Assembly (NCBI GenBank): GCA_963969345.1 | Contig: OZ017766.1 | Location: forward strand, 930,001 to 994,000 | Source of the DNA: Turbatrix aceti | Taxonomy: Eukaryota; Nematoda; Chromadorea; Rhabditida; Panagrolaimidae | DNA: 64,000 bases | Reading direction: 5' to 3' | Part shown: one piece after another, positions 1 through 13,834 of the stretch | Position numbering within the stretch: position 1 is the stretch's first letter | How the letters are laid out: each line of letters begins with the position of its first letter | Program-made: the position numbers and the translations under genes | The notes under the pieces: generated by a model | Told to the model about the DNA's origin: nothing | Database searches by the model: none | What the model saw: the letters and a program-made list of their open reading frames with translations, nothing else

Positions 1-3000
1 ACACATACAGACAACTACATACGTATGCAGATGCCTCAGCGTTATCTTTCATACCGTAAAATACGAGACAAGACGTAAACGTGCATAATAAACACTGCAC
101 AAAAAACAACGTGACTTTCTGGACTATGTAAAATGTGATGTAGTATATGACGGGCGACAAAATTGTTTGCAACAATATTTATGATACAAATAGACAAGAA
201 CAGTATGCTTGCAAGCAAAAATAGAATTACACGTTGGATCTATCCAATCTGGTATTACTCATCATGGGCATCGGTGGTGCTGGTTGTCTCTCTCGTCCTC
301 TTTTTCGGGTAGCGCTCATCCCCTACCCAATTGCAGGTATGGTATCACTTTTATCCCTTTCCACAAATCTCATGATTTTTGGGACCATCAAGCTCCACCC
401 ACAATTCGTTTTGTACGCATCAAAGGAGCGCCCAGATCACAAGTAAGATTAAAAAAGAAAAGTGATCAGAAAAAGATAATTAGTACCTAGATGGAAGGGC
501 GTAATTTACTGGAATAGCTTCGATTTCAGACGTGTCATACTAGTTGGTAAGCCGGATATGTTCCAAAATCAGTATCCAAAGACAAAAGTGAAACAGGAAG
601 TTTTGTAGTTTTCAGCTAATTGGCATTCCCATCAGAGATCGACTTTTCAAAGTTTTTTAAAGTTAAAACATGATACAAAAAATTATCTAAATTAAACAAA
701 AAAAAACATTACAAAAATATGCAATTGTTTCTTTGTCCGAGATTGTAAAAGAACGGACTGTTCCTGTCTCATCGCTATCGTAGCGTCACCATAGTACAAA
801 AGAATGCAAGCGTGGAGCCTGTGTGTGTATTCGACAAGGAAGTAAACAAGAGAGAAGTATTATCACTCATCACTAACAGGGTGTGACAAAAAATATAAGA
901 TCACATTGGTGTCGTCTTCGTGATCAAAAATGTTGTAGCGAGCTTGACGGTGCAAAAATTGTAAGGTTGTAAATTGGGGTACAGTAATGAATTTGAAATT
1001 CTTGGTTTAAAAAAAAGAGGGCAAATGGTAACATTTACAGTGCCCGTTTCTTGCAAGTCAGTGCTATCCATGTTTGTGACCCCGAAAGCAAACCCCTGTG
1101 AATGTATCCGAAGACTGATCGAACTCTGTTGAAGATAGCAGAACGCTTGGGAGTGTATGTAGTCTGTCTAACATCATCTTTGCGGATGAAGAACAACTCT
1201 CGACAGATGCAACGAAAACACCGATTACTACTTGATTCTTTTTCTTTTGACATACGAAAATGATTAAAGGCTGTCACAACGGTAACTTGGGTGTGTGTGC
1301 TGAACCAAATAAGATAATAGGTAAACGTTCGCCCGTCTGCCTCGAATGATGACAAAGAATGATTCCATTTTCCCCAATCAACTGGCTGGATGACTACATC
1401 AAACGTTTACTTGGTATATTTTTGTCTAAACTACAAAAAAACATGTCGGCCGCAGGCCAGTAACAGGTGCAACACGTTCTAACACAAAGTGATATCGTAT
1501 CGCTCTGCACGAGCCGTTAAGTCGAAGAAACGAATGCTCTATCAACGCGACAAATCAAAAATAAATATCCCCCTCCTAGAAGAAGTAGCACAAACGACTC
1601 AGTCAGTAAATTCTGATGCAGGCGGAGAGGAAAGGCAGCAAGTGCACATACTACATCTGAATTATCTGATCGAAGGAATGATAAGGAACAAACTGGGAAG
1701 ATATTCGTCGTGTGCTATAAAAAGTACGAATTCACGCGCAGACGGAGACGTAGACAGACAGTCATGCATGTAACCAGCCGAATCCAACCCATAAATCTAG
1801 TCCAAGCGAGAATGGATTGTTGAGTCAGGCTGTGAGTGACGGGGAGGATAGGTACGTTTATAAATGTTAGTCCTTTTCCAAAAACACCCACCACCACCAG
1901 TAGGGGTAGTGGAGAGTTGTTCCGGTGTACAAAAGCGACCAAAATGCGGTTGTAGTAGTAGCGCGTAGGATAAACACACAAACACACCATTATGTATACA
2001 TTTTATACCTGGTGTTTTAACAATTGTGAGCAAAGAAGACGACGCAGCAGAGCAGGCGGATGGGCGGCGGGCGGGCTGTCGCATGAACCTTTTCGCTTGA
2101 CGATGACAACGCGAAAAGTTCATTAAGATCAACATTGCTATAAAACATGTAGCGTAGAGAAGCGAGAGAGAGAGGAGGGGGGGGGGTGCTATAATCTTGG
2201 ACCCACTTTTTTCGTTTCCATAACATCAAAGGATACAGGCATAAAACAATTTCAATCTTTCTGACTAAACTTTTTTTAAACAAGTTCGTTTGGAGGCGAA
2301 GTTCACGTGTCTCTCATGCAAACACTGGAATTAGTGTTTATGGGCGAGAAGGGGGGGGAATCCAGTTGATCAAAAATGTTACTTTGCTCGTAGCGTCTCT
2401 TTTCTGGTTTTGTCAGACTCAGAATTTTCTCGCAGGATTCGGCTGACTCAACAATCCGTCATGGCTGCCTCTACGTGATCCAGAACAAAATGCTGCAACG
2501 CGAGCTTTGTTTTGTTCTACCTGATTGAATGAGTCAAGCAAACAGAACAGTGCGCAGTATGCATATATGTTTCAAGCCACAGTACACCTTACCGCAACCA
2601 AATAATGTAGAAATGAAGCCAATAACGAGTTTTACCTTCTGACGAAGCAGATATATCTTTCTCTAGTCACATACGCGTCAAGGAACATTGAAATCCCCGA
2701 CGGAGTCTATAACTGATTTATCAATTTGAATTTTTTGACAATACGATCAGGCGGGATAAAAAATATTTTGAAAAACTTTGTTCCCAGAGACAAAAAAAAT
2801 TTCTGGTGTCTGTTCGCGTACTTTACTCCCCAAAATATTTGAGCAAGTTCACTGAGAGAAAAAGACAGAAAGAAAGAGCAGGTTGTGTACAAGACGAAAA
2901 CGAGTAGTACGTAAACTTTGACATTTGAAGATTTTTATTGTCAACTTTAAAACCCTTTCAGGCACGTCGGAGAAGGGAGGAGAGACCCGTAACCCCCCAT

Positions 3001-6000
3001 CACAGACGTTGCTCCCCTGAGCGTCGGGGATATATTATGCACGTGTACAATGTAGTAGATAATAGAAAAAAGAGGGAGGAGAGTACAGAGGCAGTACAAA
3101 TTCGACAACCAACCAAACTGGACACAGACTATGACTATGTACACTTTTAAAGCACACGGTTAAGTGAAACGAAACAAGACCCAACTTATACACACTCCTA
3201 CCGTGTCATGACTTTTTCCCATTAATCTACCCCTCATTAGGGGAATACTCTGAACTATGAACCACCGGCAGTTTGGCTACTGTCCGAGAGCAATACGTCA
3301 ACCTGTAGGCGGTTTAAAAGAGTACTTTGCTCATTCCGGCTCGCTTGTCTGCACTTTACAAAGATTCTTTTCTGTTCTACATAAATTTGTCGTATTTTCA
3401 GGCTTAGCAAGAAATTTAAACGTAAGCACAATTTACTTCCTCAATGAAAACTTACGCGTTAGATCTTGATTAAGATAGAATTTCCTACAACGTCGTGGTA
3501 CGTAGAATATAGATAAGACAGTTTTACCTCGTTCTTTTTCATCTGACAGTCGTTGTAGGGGGAAAAAGAGAGAGCGAGTATGAGAAAAAAAAGAGAGTGA
3601 CTATGTAACTACTTAGCAGGTGATATGAATCACAACTGAAATCCTTTCACAGGGGAAACGGGGACAAAAAAGGCCCTCTGAACAAACTGAATTCATCTGG
3701 GGTAGAAATGTTTTAGGCAACTGAGTAAATAACTATTTTGTTTTGGATGCCACAGATGGGGTTTTACTCCTGATCATTTGGTAACAAAAAAATTGGTAGT
3801 GATCTTTTAATAGAATACATTAATAGCTGGTTCTTCAACGAAAAGCGTCCGGGGGGGGGGTTATACAATGTAGCAATGAATGCGACATTCAGCCGCCGGG
3901 ATTATGGATACAGTCAATTACGCAAACATACACACATACACACTTACACACAAGACGAGAGAGAGAGAAGGGGTAACAAAGTAAGTTCATAATTGCGAGT
4001 GGTGTACTTTGAAGCCCTCTGCAAGCCAGATAGTAACAAATGGCAGCAACTTTTATATCATTATACAATTTTTTGTTGACATTTTTACTAGCAACAGTCA
4101 AAAGAGACCGTAGTCCCGGTTGTACCATGCCTTGTAACTTTCCCCCCAGGGCATAGTACAACTCATACCGCTTACCTACAAATTTATCTGTGTCACCAAA
4201 GTACATGTCAGTCTAAGAAAAGGCTAGATAATCATAGACTACTACATGTGTATCAGCAGCGCATGTCAGGTGTTAGTTGATGCAACAAAGTTTTGTCCAT
4301 CATGGCTGGCTGATGGAGAGAATCAGGCGCGTACTTTGCTCATCCTGACAGACAAAAAACAAGAGGGGGGATACAAAGTTTTCTTTTTTATAGGGTTATG
4401 ATAATACGCGTACCCGCCCGAAGAGAGGTATTGTGCATTTCACATGCGCGATTAGTGTTCGCATGTGTGTGACACACCGGGGGGTAATGACGGTGACAAA
4501 AAAATTATGTTACCAATGATTGCATGACTCAAAATTACATTTGATATGGTAGTCCATTACATTTGATATGGTTGGCTTAAAAATAGCAGAATATTAAGGA
4601 TAATGATTATGAACTTTTGGCGCACTGTGACAGAATGACGGCAAAAATTTTAATCGGTGCTCGCATTTTGAACTTTTAAATTAGAATTGAACGGATTCTG
4701 TAATTTTTGTACATATCTACAACAAGAAGTAATACGATAACCTTTCTGTAAGAAGTTGTAGACTTCGATTCCAAAACCGACTCAGAATCTACGTTCAGAC
4801 GACAGAGAAAGCACTCGGTGGAAGCAACCCGACTCTGTGCAACGTAGACAACTCTGTGAGACTAGGAAGATGAAGAGTATGGTAGCAGTCTTTGTAACCA
4901 GTGATAGAGGGGAACAAAAGAAATCCATGTCACATAAACTGGTCTGTTGGCAGATACGAAGCATAGATACCGGGCTCTTGATGATGACGGTAGTAAGTGC
5001 TGACTAACTAGAAGGAAAGAGGTCATGCGCCGTGAACGCTGCTGACAGACACATACGAACACTTTCATCAGAATGCAAAAAAGCTTTACATCCTTTTATT
5101 CCCGGCAAAGTTCAATGTAAAACAAAAACTACGGTGGAAATCAAAAAATATTTTTTTCTCTCATTCATTGTTTTCATATTCTTCCTGCGTGTTATTTAGC
5201 AAAAATCATGAAACTTTCCAAACGTCACACGTATCAACACTATTTGGCACGATGCGCCTTTATCAAAAACAAATATCACCGGAAACTACACTTATAAAAT
5301 TTTCAGACATGAGGGAGCATGCCCTTTTATAGCCTTTTACACAAATTATGTAAAAAAATAGCATGTTGCATGCAACTCCTCGGCATTTTTCTTACTGTGT
5401 GAAAAATCAGGCAAAACATACGTTTAGCATTATTCTCGTTTTTTACTGCGCTTTTTCATGCAGCAAGCAGGTTATTGCTGGTGTCCGGACGACAAGACTC
5501 AACGTCATATGATGCATTAAAACAGCATTCTAAATTTTGTTATCATCTTTTTGACTATTATTTTTGTCCAAAAAAATATTAGTACGACGGCCGGACTAAA
5601 AACAAATCACAAATACGTTCACCGAAAGCGACGAAAGGTCGCAGGGATCAGAATACCAATCAATTGCCATGCTGTTCATGCTGACAATATTTAGTATAAA
5701 TGATCACTTCGGATGATGTGATCGCGATTGCAGTTAAATCAAAGAGAAATGATAGAAACTGGTGGCTGCTCATGAGACACGACTTTACTTTATGTGTCTT
5801 TTCTTGAATGCGGTAAGGGTATTGTGTCTATCAATTTTATAAATACATACTAAATTACGGGTAGGCTAAAAGGATATAAAAGAGTTGATAAAAATACATT
5901 GACGCTACGCGGAAGGAAGCGCACAACGTTAAAACTAGTCGGGCAGGAGACAAACAATTACGGTGACAAAACCGTCCAACTGATGATAAAGAAAGACAAA

Positions 6001-6329
6001 GACACGTCACGCGACGCTGGTATACTCAATTTTATTAATGTATTAGACAACGGTAGACATGCAAATAAATTGTAAGCAAAGGAATTACAGTATGCCAAAT
6101 CAAAAAAAAATATTTGACAACTTTTTTCGTTCAATAATTTTTTTCTATATATCGGCTGTAGGAACAAGTTTTATAACAAGTGCATAAATAAAACAACTTT
6201 ATTGCCTTTTTGAGGTGTAAAAATTTTGTAGCCAAAACTCAACGGGCAAAATAAAAAATAAAACAAAACAACCCAAGTTTGTTAAAAGGGAAATTTGTTG
6301 TCATTGGGTTAAAAAACTTATTATTTGTT
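1..6329. other. Region with no recognised gene
   Basis: Only short open frames occur, none with a domain I recognise or with convincing splice context. Visible low-complexity items are a CA/CT-rich patch near 3924-3970, short G runs at about 2175-2188, 2350-2359 and 3850-3859, and a direct repeat of ATTACATTTGATATGGT near 4535 and 4557. I read it as intergenic or intronic DNA, possibly downstream introns of the RhoGEF gene. Confidence 0.4.
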
Positions 6330-6877
6330 CAGAGTTGTTCGATGCTCACCAAATTGCTCCTGCTCACTGCTCGCTCCTGCTCAGCTCACGAGCGCGAGCG
6401 GAGCGAGCGCGAAAAATCGGAGTGCTCAATGAGCGTGAGCAGAGCGAGCACGAAAAGTTGAATTGCTCAAAGAGCGCGAGCAGAGCGAGCGTGAAACATT
6501 TTTAAAATGAGCACTACTCACTATAAATTTAGTGCTACAAATACTAAAATATTGATAGTTTCGATCAAAAACACGATGTTGGGGGTACCTCCAAGCAATA
6601 TGCGGTCTTTCTTTTCGTGAGGGATTGAATTTGTGACTCAAAATTCACATTTTTATGTGTGAGCCATGTTTGCTCATTGCTCGCTCCTGCTCAACTCACG
6701 AGCGTGAGCAGAGCGAGAGCAAAGGATATCAGAATAAAAGAGCGCGAGCGGAGCGAGCGCGAAAATTTTAGGAACTCAAAGAAAATTTTAGGAACTTAGG
6801 AACGCAGAGCGAGCACGGAAAATTGAATTGCTCAAAGAGCGCGAGCAGAGCGAAAATTGTCGAATTGAACAACTCTG
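6330..6877. mobile_element. hAT-like element built of GAGCGAGCGCG repeats
   Basis: The ends are inverted: CAGAGTTGTTCGA at 6330 and its near-complement ending CAACTCTG at 6877. The interior repeats a roughly 40-bp unit with core GAGCGCGAGCRGAGCGAGCG many times in one orientation near both ends. The flanks TTATTTGT (left) and TTATTTAC (right) agree at 6 of 8 positions but are offset by one base, so the 8-bp duplication is suggestive only. A CAGAG terminus with subterminal tandem motifs fits a non-autonomous hAT element. Confidence 0.5.
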
Positions 6878-7861
6878 TTATTTACCGAAGCGTTATGTTT
6901 TTTGTTATTAATTAAAGTTTTTTTTAAATAGTTTTTGCAATAAGGGAAAATTTTATTTACAGTTGATGAAGTTGACAAAAATAATGTAAAAAAATAATCA
7001 CATGTTAAGATTTAAACCAGACACAGACATCGGCGTGACATATTTTATTTGTAGTAATCTAGCTCAGAATCAGAGTTTGAGTCACTTAGGAGTTGACCTG
7101 TTTTCGTTCGTATACTATCATAGTTTCAAATCGGAAAAACTTTTCATGTGATTTTCGGCCCGGTTTTTATAGACTTATCTTGATATCGATATTGATATGC
7201 AACGATGTGCACCAGATATTGTTACCAATCAAAGTTTTGCATCAGTCTGCGAAAAAAAGGAATGTGATAAAACGAGTGTATTCATTTTTTGAAAAAAACA
7301 TGGTCTTCAATGTTGGCGGATACTTGATCCAAACAACGACCCGAACTGTAACACCAGGTTTCCGTCAGCCTGCCTGGGAACAACGATTTGCACGATTTTT
7401 TTATGTAGATAGCATTGAAGGCAACAAACTAATTTTTGGCTTCGGCAAGATGCAACTGATTTAATTTCGCCAAGTTACGGATGCTAAAATTAACATTTTT
7501 GCAGTTTTAAGGTGGCATGACATATTGATTTTCCACGGCATGGTGCGCCAAATTGTGCCATTCAATTCCAACTTCAGAAATTTTACAGACTTGGCATCAA
7601 ATATAGTATATATATTTGCTAAAATTAGTAATGATGCGCAAAAAATTGAAAAAATTCGTATTTTGGCACCTCTGACTTGGCCAAATCAAATCCGTTGCAC
7701 ATTGCGTGAGCACTGCATGCGCCTTCCCCTTATTTTTTATCAATAGAGCGTGATTTTGCGAAGTTCCTCAATCTGACTGCCAAATACTTCAACTTCCGGC
7801 ATGTATACATAGCTATAGCTACAATTGACGGCCACCTCTTCGTACAAGAAATTCACCAAAT
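6878..7861 (+). pseudogene. Unassigned AT-rich stretch, possibly the degraded body of a CR1/L2-like LINE
   Basis: Two open frames (7093-7464 and 7525-7746, plus) have natural amino-acid composition but no motif I can name. Just before the ATTGATTG tail a frame reads SSYKKFTKYVLVRKRVND and stops. This resembles the short FK-x-x-L-x-x-Y ending seen in CR1/L2 proteins. I infer a decayed LINE, weakly supported. Confidence 0.25.
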
Positions 7862-7912
7862 ATGTACTAGTACGAAAAAGAGTAAATGATTGAATGATTG
7901 ATTGTACGTCCA
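7862..7912 (+). repeat. 3' tail of a second LINE-like family (ATTGATTG repeats)
   Basis: CTAGTACGAAAAAGAG followed by AAATGATTGAATGATTGATTG. The same sequence recurs at 13792-13834 with a longer ATTGATTG tract. A conserved end followed by a variable-length tetranucleotide tract is what 3' tails of non-LTR retrotransposons look like. Confidence 0.45.
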
Positions 7913-8399
7913 TCATTTTTTATATAAAAATATTTTTTTTATAATTGAGGTATCTAGAAATTGTGCAACTACAAAAATTGGAGTCACCGGTTTGCAACGA
8001 GAACGTGACTCATTAGTTCTTCGTATTATCCGTTGTGGTACTGTCAACTTTATGTAGGGGATAATTTAGGTAATACTCTATTTTCTCCCCTACAGCAACA
8101 AGACAAGCGTTCAGATCATCCCATCCCTTCCAATCAAAAGTAGGAAAAAGCCGGCAAGAACGACAGAAGATGATCAGAACCACCCCCAATTAAACATTAA
8201 GAGGGAAGAGTGCTTATTACAGTATCTTCACGAAATGACTAAAATTGGGGTACATCATGTTATTATATTTATTTTACGACTTATTTACAAATATATTTTG
8301 TTTGTAAAAAAGTTCAATCAAAAGCACAGTAAACAGGGTCTGTAAACGTATTTTTGATTTAATTTTGGCAAGAAAGCACAGTAATTCAGGCATCCATCA

Positions 8400-8599
8400 N
8401 NNNNNNNNNNNNNNNNNNNNNNNNNNNNNNNNNNNNNNNNNNNNNNNNNNNNNNNNNNNNNNNNNNNNNNNNNNNNNNNNNNNNNNNNNNNNNNNNNNNN
8501 NNNNNNNNNNNNNNNNNNNNNNNNNNNNNNNNNNNNNNNNNNNNNNNNNNNNNNNNNNNNNNNNNNNNNNNNNNNNNNNNNNNNNNNNNNNNNNNNNNN
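8400..8599. other. Assembly gap of 200 N
   Basis: Exactly 200 N. It directly abuts the left terminal repeat of the foldback element beginning at 8600. Open frames spanning it are meaningless. Confidence 0.99.
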
Positions 8600-9562
8600 A
8601 CCCGCACTCGCATTTGGGGGACAATTGGGGCACACCATGTCTACAAGGCTGAGTGCGCGCGTGTAGTTTTTTGAGAAACACGCTCGCTCATGTAACTTGC
8701 TGTGCCCCATCATTCTCGTGTCGTTTGCAAGACTGGACTCTCTTCCCTTCTCACTGGTCTTTTCTCGCTTGAGCGGTGCACCACTCTGGTCGAAATAATT
8801 ACAAAAAAAGAATTTTTGGTCCAAATTTAGGAATTTGAACTTTTTATTGTTAAATTTGAGATCGTGATAATATTTGAAGAATTTCGATCTGTTTTTTGAA
8901 ACTATCGGATAATTTTTGATCAAAATCGAGTAGGGTACGGTAGAAAAAATCCACAGATCTTCAAAATGTCGATAAAAAGCTGAAAATTTCGGTACATCTT
9001 AAAAACTAAATTTCCTTTCGAATGGCGTACTCAGTTTTTTGATATCGAATCGATAAATCTTCGAAAAAAAGTTTTTTTCCGGAAATTTGAAAAATTCGAA
9101 CCTTTTTCGATCTTTGATGAAAACGTGAATATCACCAATCGACAGAGCAGTATCTTTTCTATCTAGAACCAAATTTTCATATAATTACCGTATTTCCGGA
9201 TCATACGGTAATTATTCTCCCGAACACTACTTGTTTAAGCGCCTGATGTTATGAGGTAAAGCACTGCATAGCAAAACGAGATAAATCATCTTCTATAAAA
9301 TTTTTCGGTCTACAAAATGGTGTAAATGACGAATTTTGATCTATTTTTTTGGCTTCACAATATCAATTCGCGCAACATACACTCATTTTGGTACCAAAAA
9401 TGAGCAAGCGCGCTTGCGATTAGTGCGCTGTTGTGGACTAGTGTGCACTTTATTCTCACAGACGCATTATTGTGGGTTTTTATTCTGCAGAAGCAATGGT
9501 ATGCGACTACGCGTCCCGTTTGCGTGGTGTGCCCCAATTGTCCCCCAAATGCGAGTGCGGGT
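8600..9562. mobile_element. Inverted-repeat element with 36-bp perfect ends next to a gap
   Basis: The 36 bases at 8600-8635 (starting ACCCGCACTCGCATTTGG) are the exact reverse complement of 9527-9562. Weaker GC-rich CGCGC pieces echo further in. The interior has no recognised coding sequence. Perfect ends imply recent origin or gene conversion. The left flank is lost in the N run, so no target duplication can be read. Confidence 0.6.
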
Positions 9563-11384
9563 ATAAACATATGCATTATGTGTAACTGTAGTCTTCGTCA
9601 TCAATAACTGTCGTCATCCAATAGACGTGATAAGAAGATTGAAGGTACGAAAGAACACTTACCTTTGAAATGGCATCACTCTATTTTTGTAGCCCGTCAT
9701 TGGCTTCATCCCTTTTAACTTTTGTGCGCTAAAAGACATTCGGGGGATATATAAGTACCACTTTATCAGACAGATATCGACTCGGCGTTTTTGAAGCGGA
9801 TAGTTCAGTATTATAGATTATTATGAATCCTGTTCGTATCCAGGTTCGTGGTGTTTTGGACATTCTGGCAAAAAAACCTATGTAAAGTTTTTTTTTATTT
9901 AACGACTGAACAGGGTGTTGTATTCCGGTAGCATAATTTTGTCAGGCAGAAAAAAATAAGCGCCCGGTTATTTTTTTCTCTCTAAATGAAAAAAATAACC
10001 GGCTGGTTATTTATTCTTATTTTCTTTATTTTGATTTTTTTAAAAAGGCTAATAAAGGCTGAATCAGCGTGAAAAAATATGCTAATATAAAGTTCTCCTG
10101 TCGAAAAAATTTTCGCATATTGTCAATTTTGATTGGCAGTAACAAATGAAATTTCATATCATATCATCCTGAATGCCAATTTTTCACGTATCAAAAAGAT
10201 TTCAGAATTATTCCACCCAACCTCCGCTCAGAAGTGTTATCTTGTTATAAAATAAAAAATCTTTCTGCCGATGAGTGAGAATTTGTCTAACTTCAGCGAT
10301 GTCTTCCCTGAGGCAATGCTATAATTTTGATGTTCACAAGTAGCACTCCAACTGGACTGCTGTCACAACGCTAAATTTTACCTAGCAAAGCGAGTACAAA
10401 AGTGCACGAAGCATTGGTCCAAATAACTTGGAGATGTAGCAATTTCCGCTCTTGATTACTGCATGTCTGAAAGGTGTATGCGCGTGGCGGGTTACAATTA
10501 TAATGGCATACAAAGTTGTTCGGAATAAAAAAACAAAAGTAGTCGTTATGGTTGTTTCCGAGAAGCAAAAGTTGATTTTCCATTTTCGTTAAATGCGAAT
10601 TTGTGTAGTTTGATACCGCAAAACATTTTGCTAAAGTTTTTAGAAAAGTTATCAAAAGCGGAAACAACGAAAAATCATCATTGCGAGCGGGCGTAATACA
10701 AAAATTGTGGATTGCATTTTGTGTGCTGATAACACCAGTCTTGACGCTACGTTGTCGCTACAGGGGAAAAGAGAGAGCGAGAGACCAACGACTGTCAGAC
10801 TTACCCTGAAGAGTAACAAAAAAGATGAGAATTCCACTTTTTGTCGTGTTTTTATTTGTTTACGTGAAACACGACACCAGCGTTGATGTGTGTGTGTGCG
10901 TAGTATGAGAAGTCTACGCCAAATTCGACCGAAATTTTTGTACTTTAGTTTGAGATAAGGACCTTTCTTCCTGCCTGCCTGCAAAAAATATATTTTCAAG
11001 TCGTGTTTGTTCGGCGATCATTTTCCGCATTCGTTATCACGTAGTTGAAATCTTTGGGCCAAGGCAAAAAGGACAAAATACACACAGAAAATATTGTCTA
11101 GCGGGTGCGATGGGAAAGAAAAATAATTTTTTTGTCAGCGACTCGTTTTTTTTGTCAATGAGTGGTCTATGCGGTATCCTTTGAGCAAACCGAGTAGTAG
11201 TCCGGGATCAGCTTACACAACACACAAAAATCCACAGACAATGAAAATGTACTTCGTACGGTCTAAAAAAATTGTCGTAAAGCAAAGTTTAATTTAAAGT
11301 GCACTCACAAGAGTTGAAAATCTAAGGTTAAATAAAAAAAAATGTAAAAAATATTCCTGTTTATTAAATTAATATTTTTTTGCA
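9563..11384. other. No gene recognised; contains an ATAACCGG hairpin
   Basis: Near 9950-10012 the motif AATAAGCGCCCGGTTATT is followed by its approximate complement with ATAACCGG. The same ATAACCGG motif occurs at 27473, 27530 and 29822, so this may be a relic of that repeat family. Nothing else was recognised. Confidence 0.3.
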
Positions 11385-11397
11385 TTAAAAAAAATAT

Positions 11398-11549
11398 TTT
11401 TTATTTATTTATTTCACCATTACTCAGTGGTTAGTTATCATTAGACCAGATGTTAGGAGGCACAAATGACGTCCACGTAGGCGTAAATGTCTCGATTCGT
11501 TTTGGTCGCGATTTCTTCTTCCCATCGTCGCTGTGGTCTGTTTTTCGTC
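11398..11549 (-). mobile_element. 5'-truncated RTE-like LINE copy with 13-bp target duplication
   Basis: The perfect duplication TTAAAAAAAATAT lies at 11385-11397 and 11550-11562. On the minus strand the insert encodes the end of a reverse-transcriptase polyprotein, KNRPQRRWEEEIATKTN then RDIYAYVDVICAS and TAA. About 50 nt of 3' UTR and an (AAAT)n tail follow. RPxxRWxxxI near the C-terminus is a hallmark of several non-LTR ORF2 proteins, and the short UTR with tetranucleotide tail suggests the RTE clade. This is the longest of four copies here. Confidence 0.85.
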
Positions 11550-11562
11550 TTAAAAAAAATAT

Positions 11563-13791
11563 ATAACATATTTTTTATCTTTTTGAAAACTGCAAAAATT
11601 ATTTTCCTGTTAAATAATGCGCGATGTACAACCATTTCAAGCCGAAACAATGCCCAAGGCCAACAAATACCTTATCTTTTCAGCGGTTTAAATTTTTCTG
11701 TTCTTCCCTGGCATCATGAATGGTTCAAGAAGAGTATAAACCGCGTGAGAAAGTTTGCATAATCTCAGTTAAAACTTGAGCTCCTTTTTGAATCCTTAGG
11801 CTTTCTTTCTTTCTTTCGTAGTATCTAGATGGTACACTTAAACGTGTGCTGGATACGCGCACACACGCACACAGTGACAAAGACAGACGACAGACATGTT
11901 CAAAGTACGAACAAAGAACGTGAAAAAAGCTACACAGAGTCTAACAAAGTACAGAAAAACTGGGGAAAGGAAGACAAAAATGTATGAACGGTGTCGCTAT
12001 ACGTGGCAGAAAAAAAAATTAATTTAAAGGGATAAATCGGGTTGGTTTATGTAGATGAAAAAATATTTTTGATTAAACACTGATATTGGAGCTGGGTAAA
12101 AGGCCAAATGGGAGCTTATCATAGGTACGGTAACAAACGGGACAATTTTTTGAATTTTGTACACAATAAAAAAATTGTATCAACAAAAACAATTAATAAT
12201 TTCTATGCAATAGTTTTTTGCGCCTTTTAACGTAAATTTTACATAAAAAATTTTGAACACGTCCTAAACTAAATACAATTTTTTTTTTAGTTTTGAAACT
12301 TAGCTAGGTTTTTTTTACTAAATTTTGATTTTTAAATTTTTTAATACACTTGTTCCTTTGAGTAAATTTTGACCTCAATTTTTCATCGAGAGAAGAATAA
12401 TGAAACTGGTTGATCTTCGATACGTATTTTTTTCAATAGTTTTGTTAAATTTTGACAGCGTTAATGATGACAGCAGCAGCGGCGGCACAAGATCCCAAGA
12501 CTGATAGACGCTATCCCTCGCCAGATCAATGCTTCTCCGGCATGCTTTCATAATTGCAGTTACAGATATTCGCCGAAAGGAGAGGGGGTTGTAAACGAGC
12601 AGGACGAAGGTTTATTTCGTTATGTTTATCAATCGAATAATTCATATCAGAGAGCAAAAAAACAATCAGTCTCTTATCTTCCAAATACCAGACAAGAAAA
12701 AATAGAATTTTCTTGAAGCAGAAATAGGAAATAATTTTTTAGGGTGATGTTGATGATACGGCTTGTTAAACGTGGACTACGTGGCAAGATCGTAAAGACA
12801 TGATAGCAAGCATAAATATGTACATACATAAAACATCAATTCCTTGTTTGTTTGCATTCATGTTTTTTTCTAACGTTCATAATACACGGATTAGGCGGAG
12901 TTAAACTTATGTAAAATATGTATTCTTCAATGAATAACATCATTTTGAAATTTTTTTTTCTTGGTATTTACTAATCTTGTGTTCAAAAAATAAAAAAAAA
13001 CTATCGAAGTCATTTTTATTTGCCCTCGAATGACGCTCTGGCCCCCTATGAAAATAAAAAAAAAAAAATTAAAAGACATCGAAGTTTTATTTCCGTTCCT
13101 ATTTGACTGCCTTTGAGGATTAATAGAAAAAACAACAACGGTGAAACTCACTATTTTTGTCAAACGTCCAGCTATCCTCTTTTTTTTTTTTTTTTTATAA
13201 AGACTATTTTTGTCAAACGTCCAGCTATTTTAAAGAGTTTAAAAACTATTCCAGGCTTCAAAAAAATTTTACAACAAAAAAGAAACAAATATGACGTTTG
13301 GTGCCACACAAAAGTTATCGAAAATGTAATTGGCTATTTTAAACCGTATTTATTCATATAAAACAGCATCTTTTTTTTTAAATGAGTACAAAAAAACACT
13401 CAACATGTAGTGAATAAAATGTGAAGTACGTATGCATGTAATTGACAATCTTTTGTGCTGCTAAAAAACCAAAGGAAATCTGCAAAGTTTTTTGCAACAA
13501 ACAATAACTTTTGTTGTACTTGTTTAAAAAATGTAGCGCGTGTATCGTACAATAGACGCTAAAAGCAAGGTAGGGCAGACAATTGTATTAAGAATCTCAA
13601 AAGTTTGCACCTTTATCCGATTCGTTTTTTAGCAAAAAAATTTGAAGGATATCCGAGGTGCAAACTTGAGTTTTACAGTATGCCTGAAAACATATTGTAA
13701 CATAAACATGTTTTTGAAAGCAGCATGCAACCCCGCATGTTGCCTCCAACTTGCCGAGTTAATCCAAATGTGGAGCATGTATGTACATATG
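11563..13791. other. No gene recognised
   Basis: AT-rich. A 26-bp direct repeat (ACTATTTTTGTCAAACGTCC and on) occurs at about 13150 and 13203, either side of a T20 tract, and looks like a slippage duplication. A short open frame begins at ATG about 12467 (MTAAAAQDPKTD), 27 codons, with an AG just upstream. It has no family signature and is probably chance. Confidence 0.3.
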
Positions 13792-13834
13792 TGCTAGTAC
13801 GAAAAAGAGTAAATGATTGATAGATTGATTGAAT
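13792..13834 (+). repeat. Second copy of the ATTGATTG-tailed LINE end
   Basis: CTAGTACGAAAAAGAGTAAA followed by an ATTGATTG tract, matching 7862-7912. It ends directly at the foldback element starting at 13835, so the foldback inserted at or beside this tail. Confidence 0.45.

Noticed and set aside
6389..6860. Regular repeats that could suggest a CRISPR array
   Set aside because: No uniform spacers. Units are contiguous and lie inside terminal inverted repeats; the setting is eukaryotic.
8318..8923. Open frames crossing the N runs at 8400 and 45690
   Set aside because: The unknown bases make them artificially open.
12467..12550. Short frame MTAAAAQDPKTD as a small gene or the missing RhoGEF exon
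   Set aside because: Wrong strand for the RhoGEF gene, only 27 codons, and no convincing acceptor on the minus strand.
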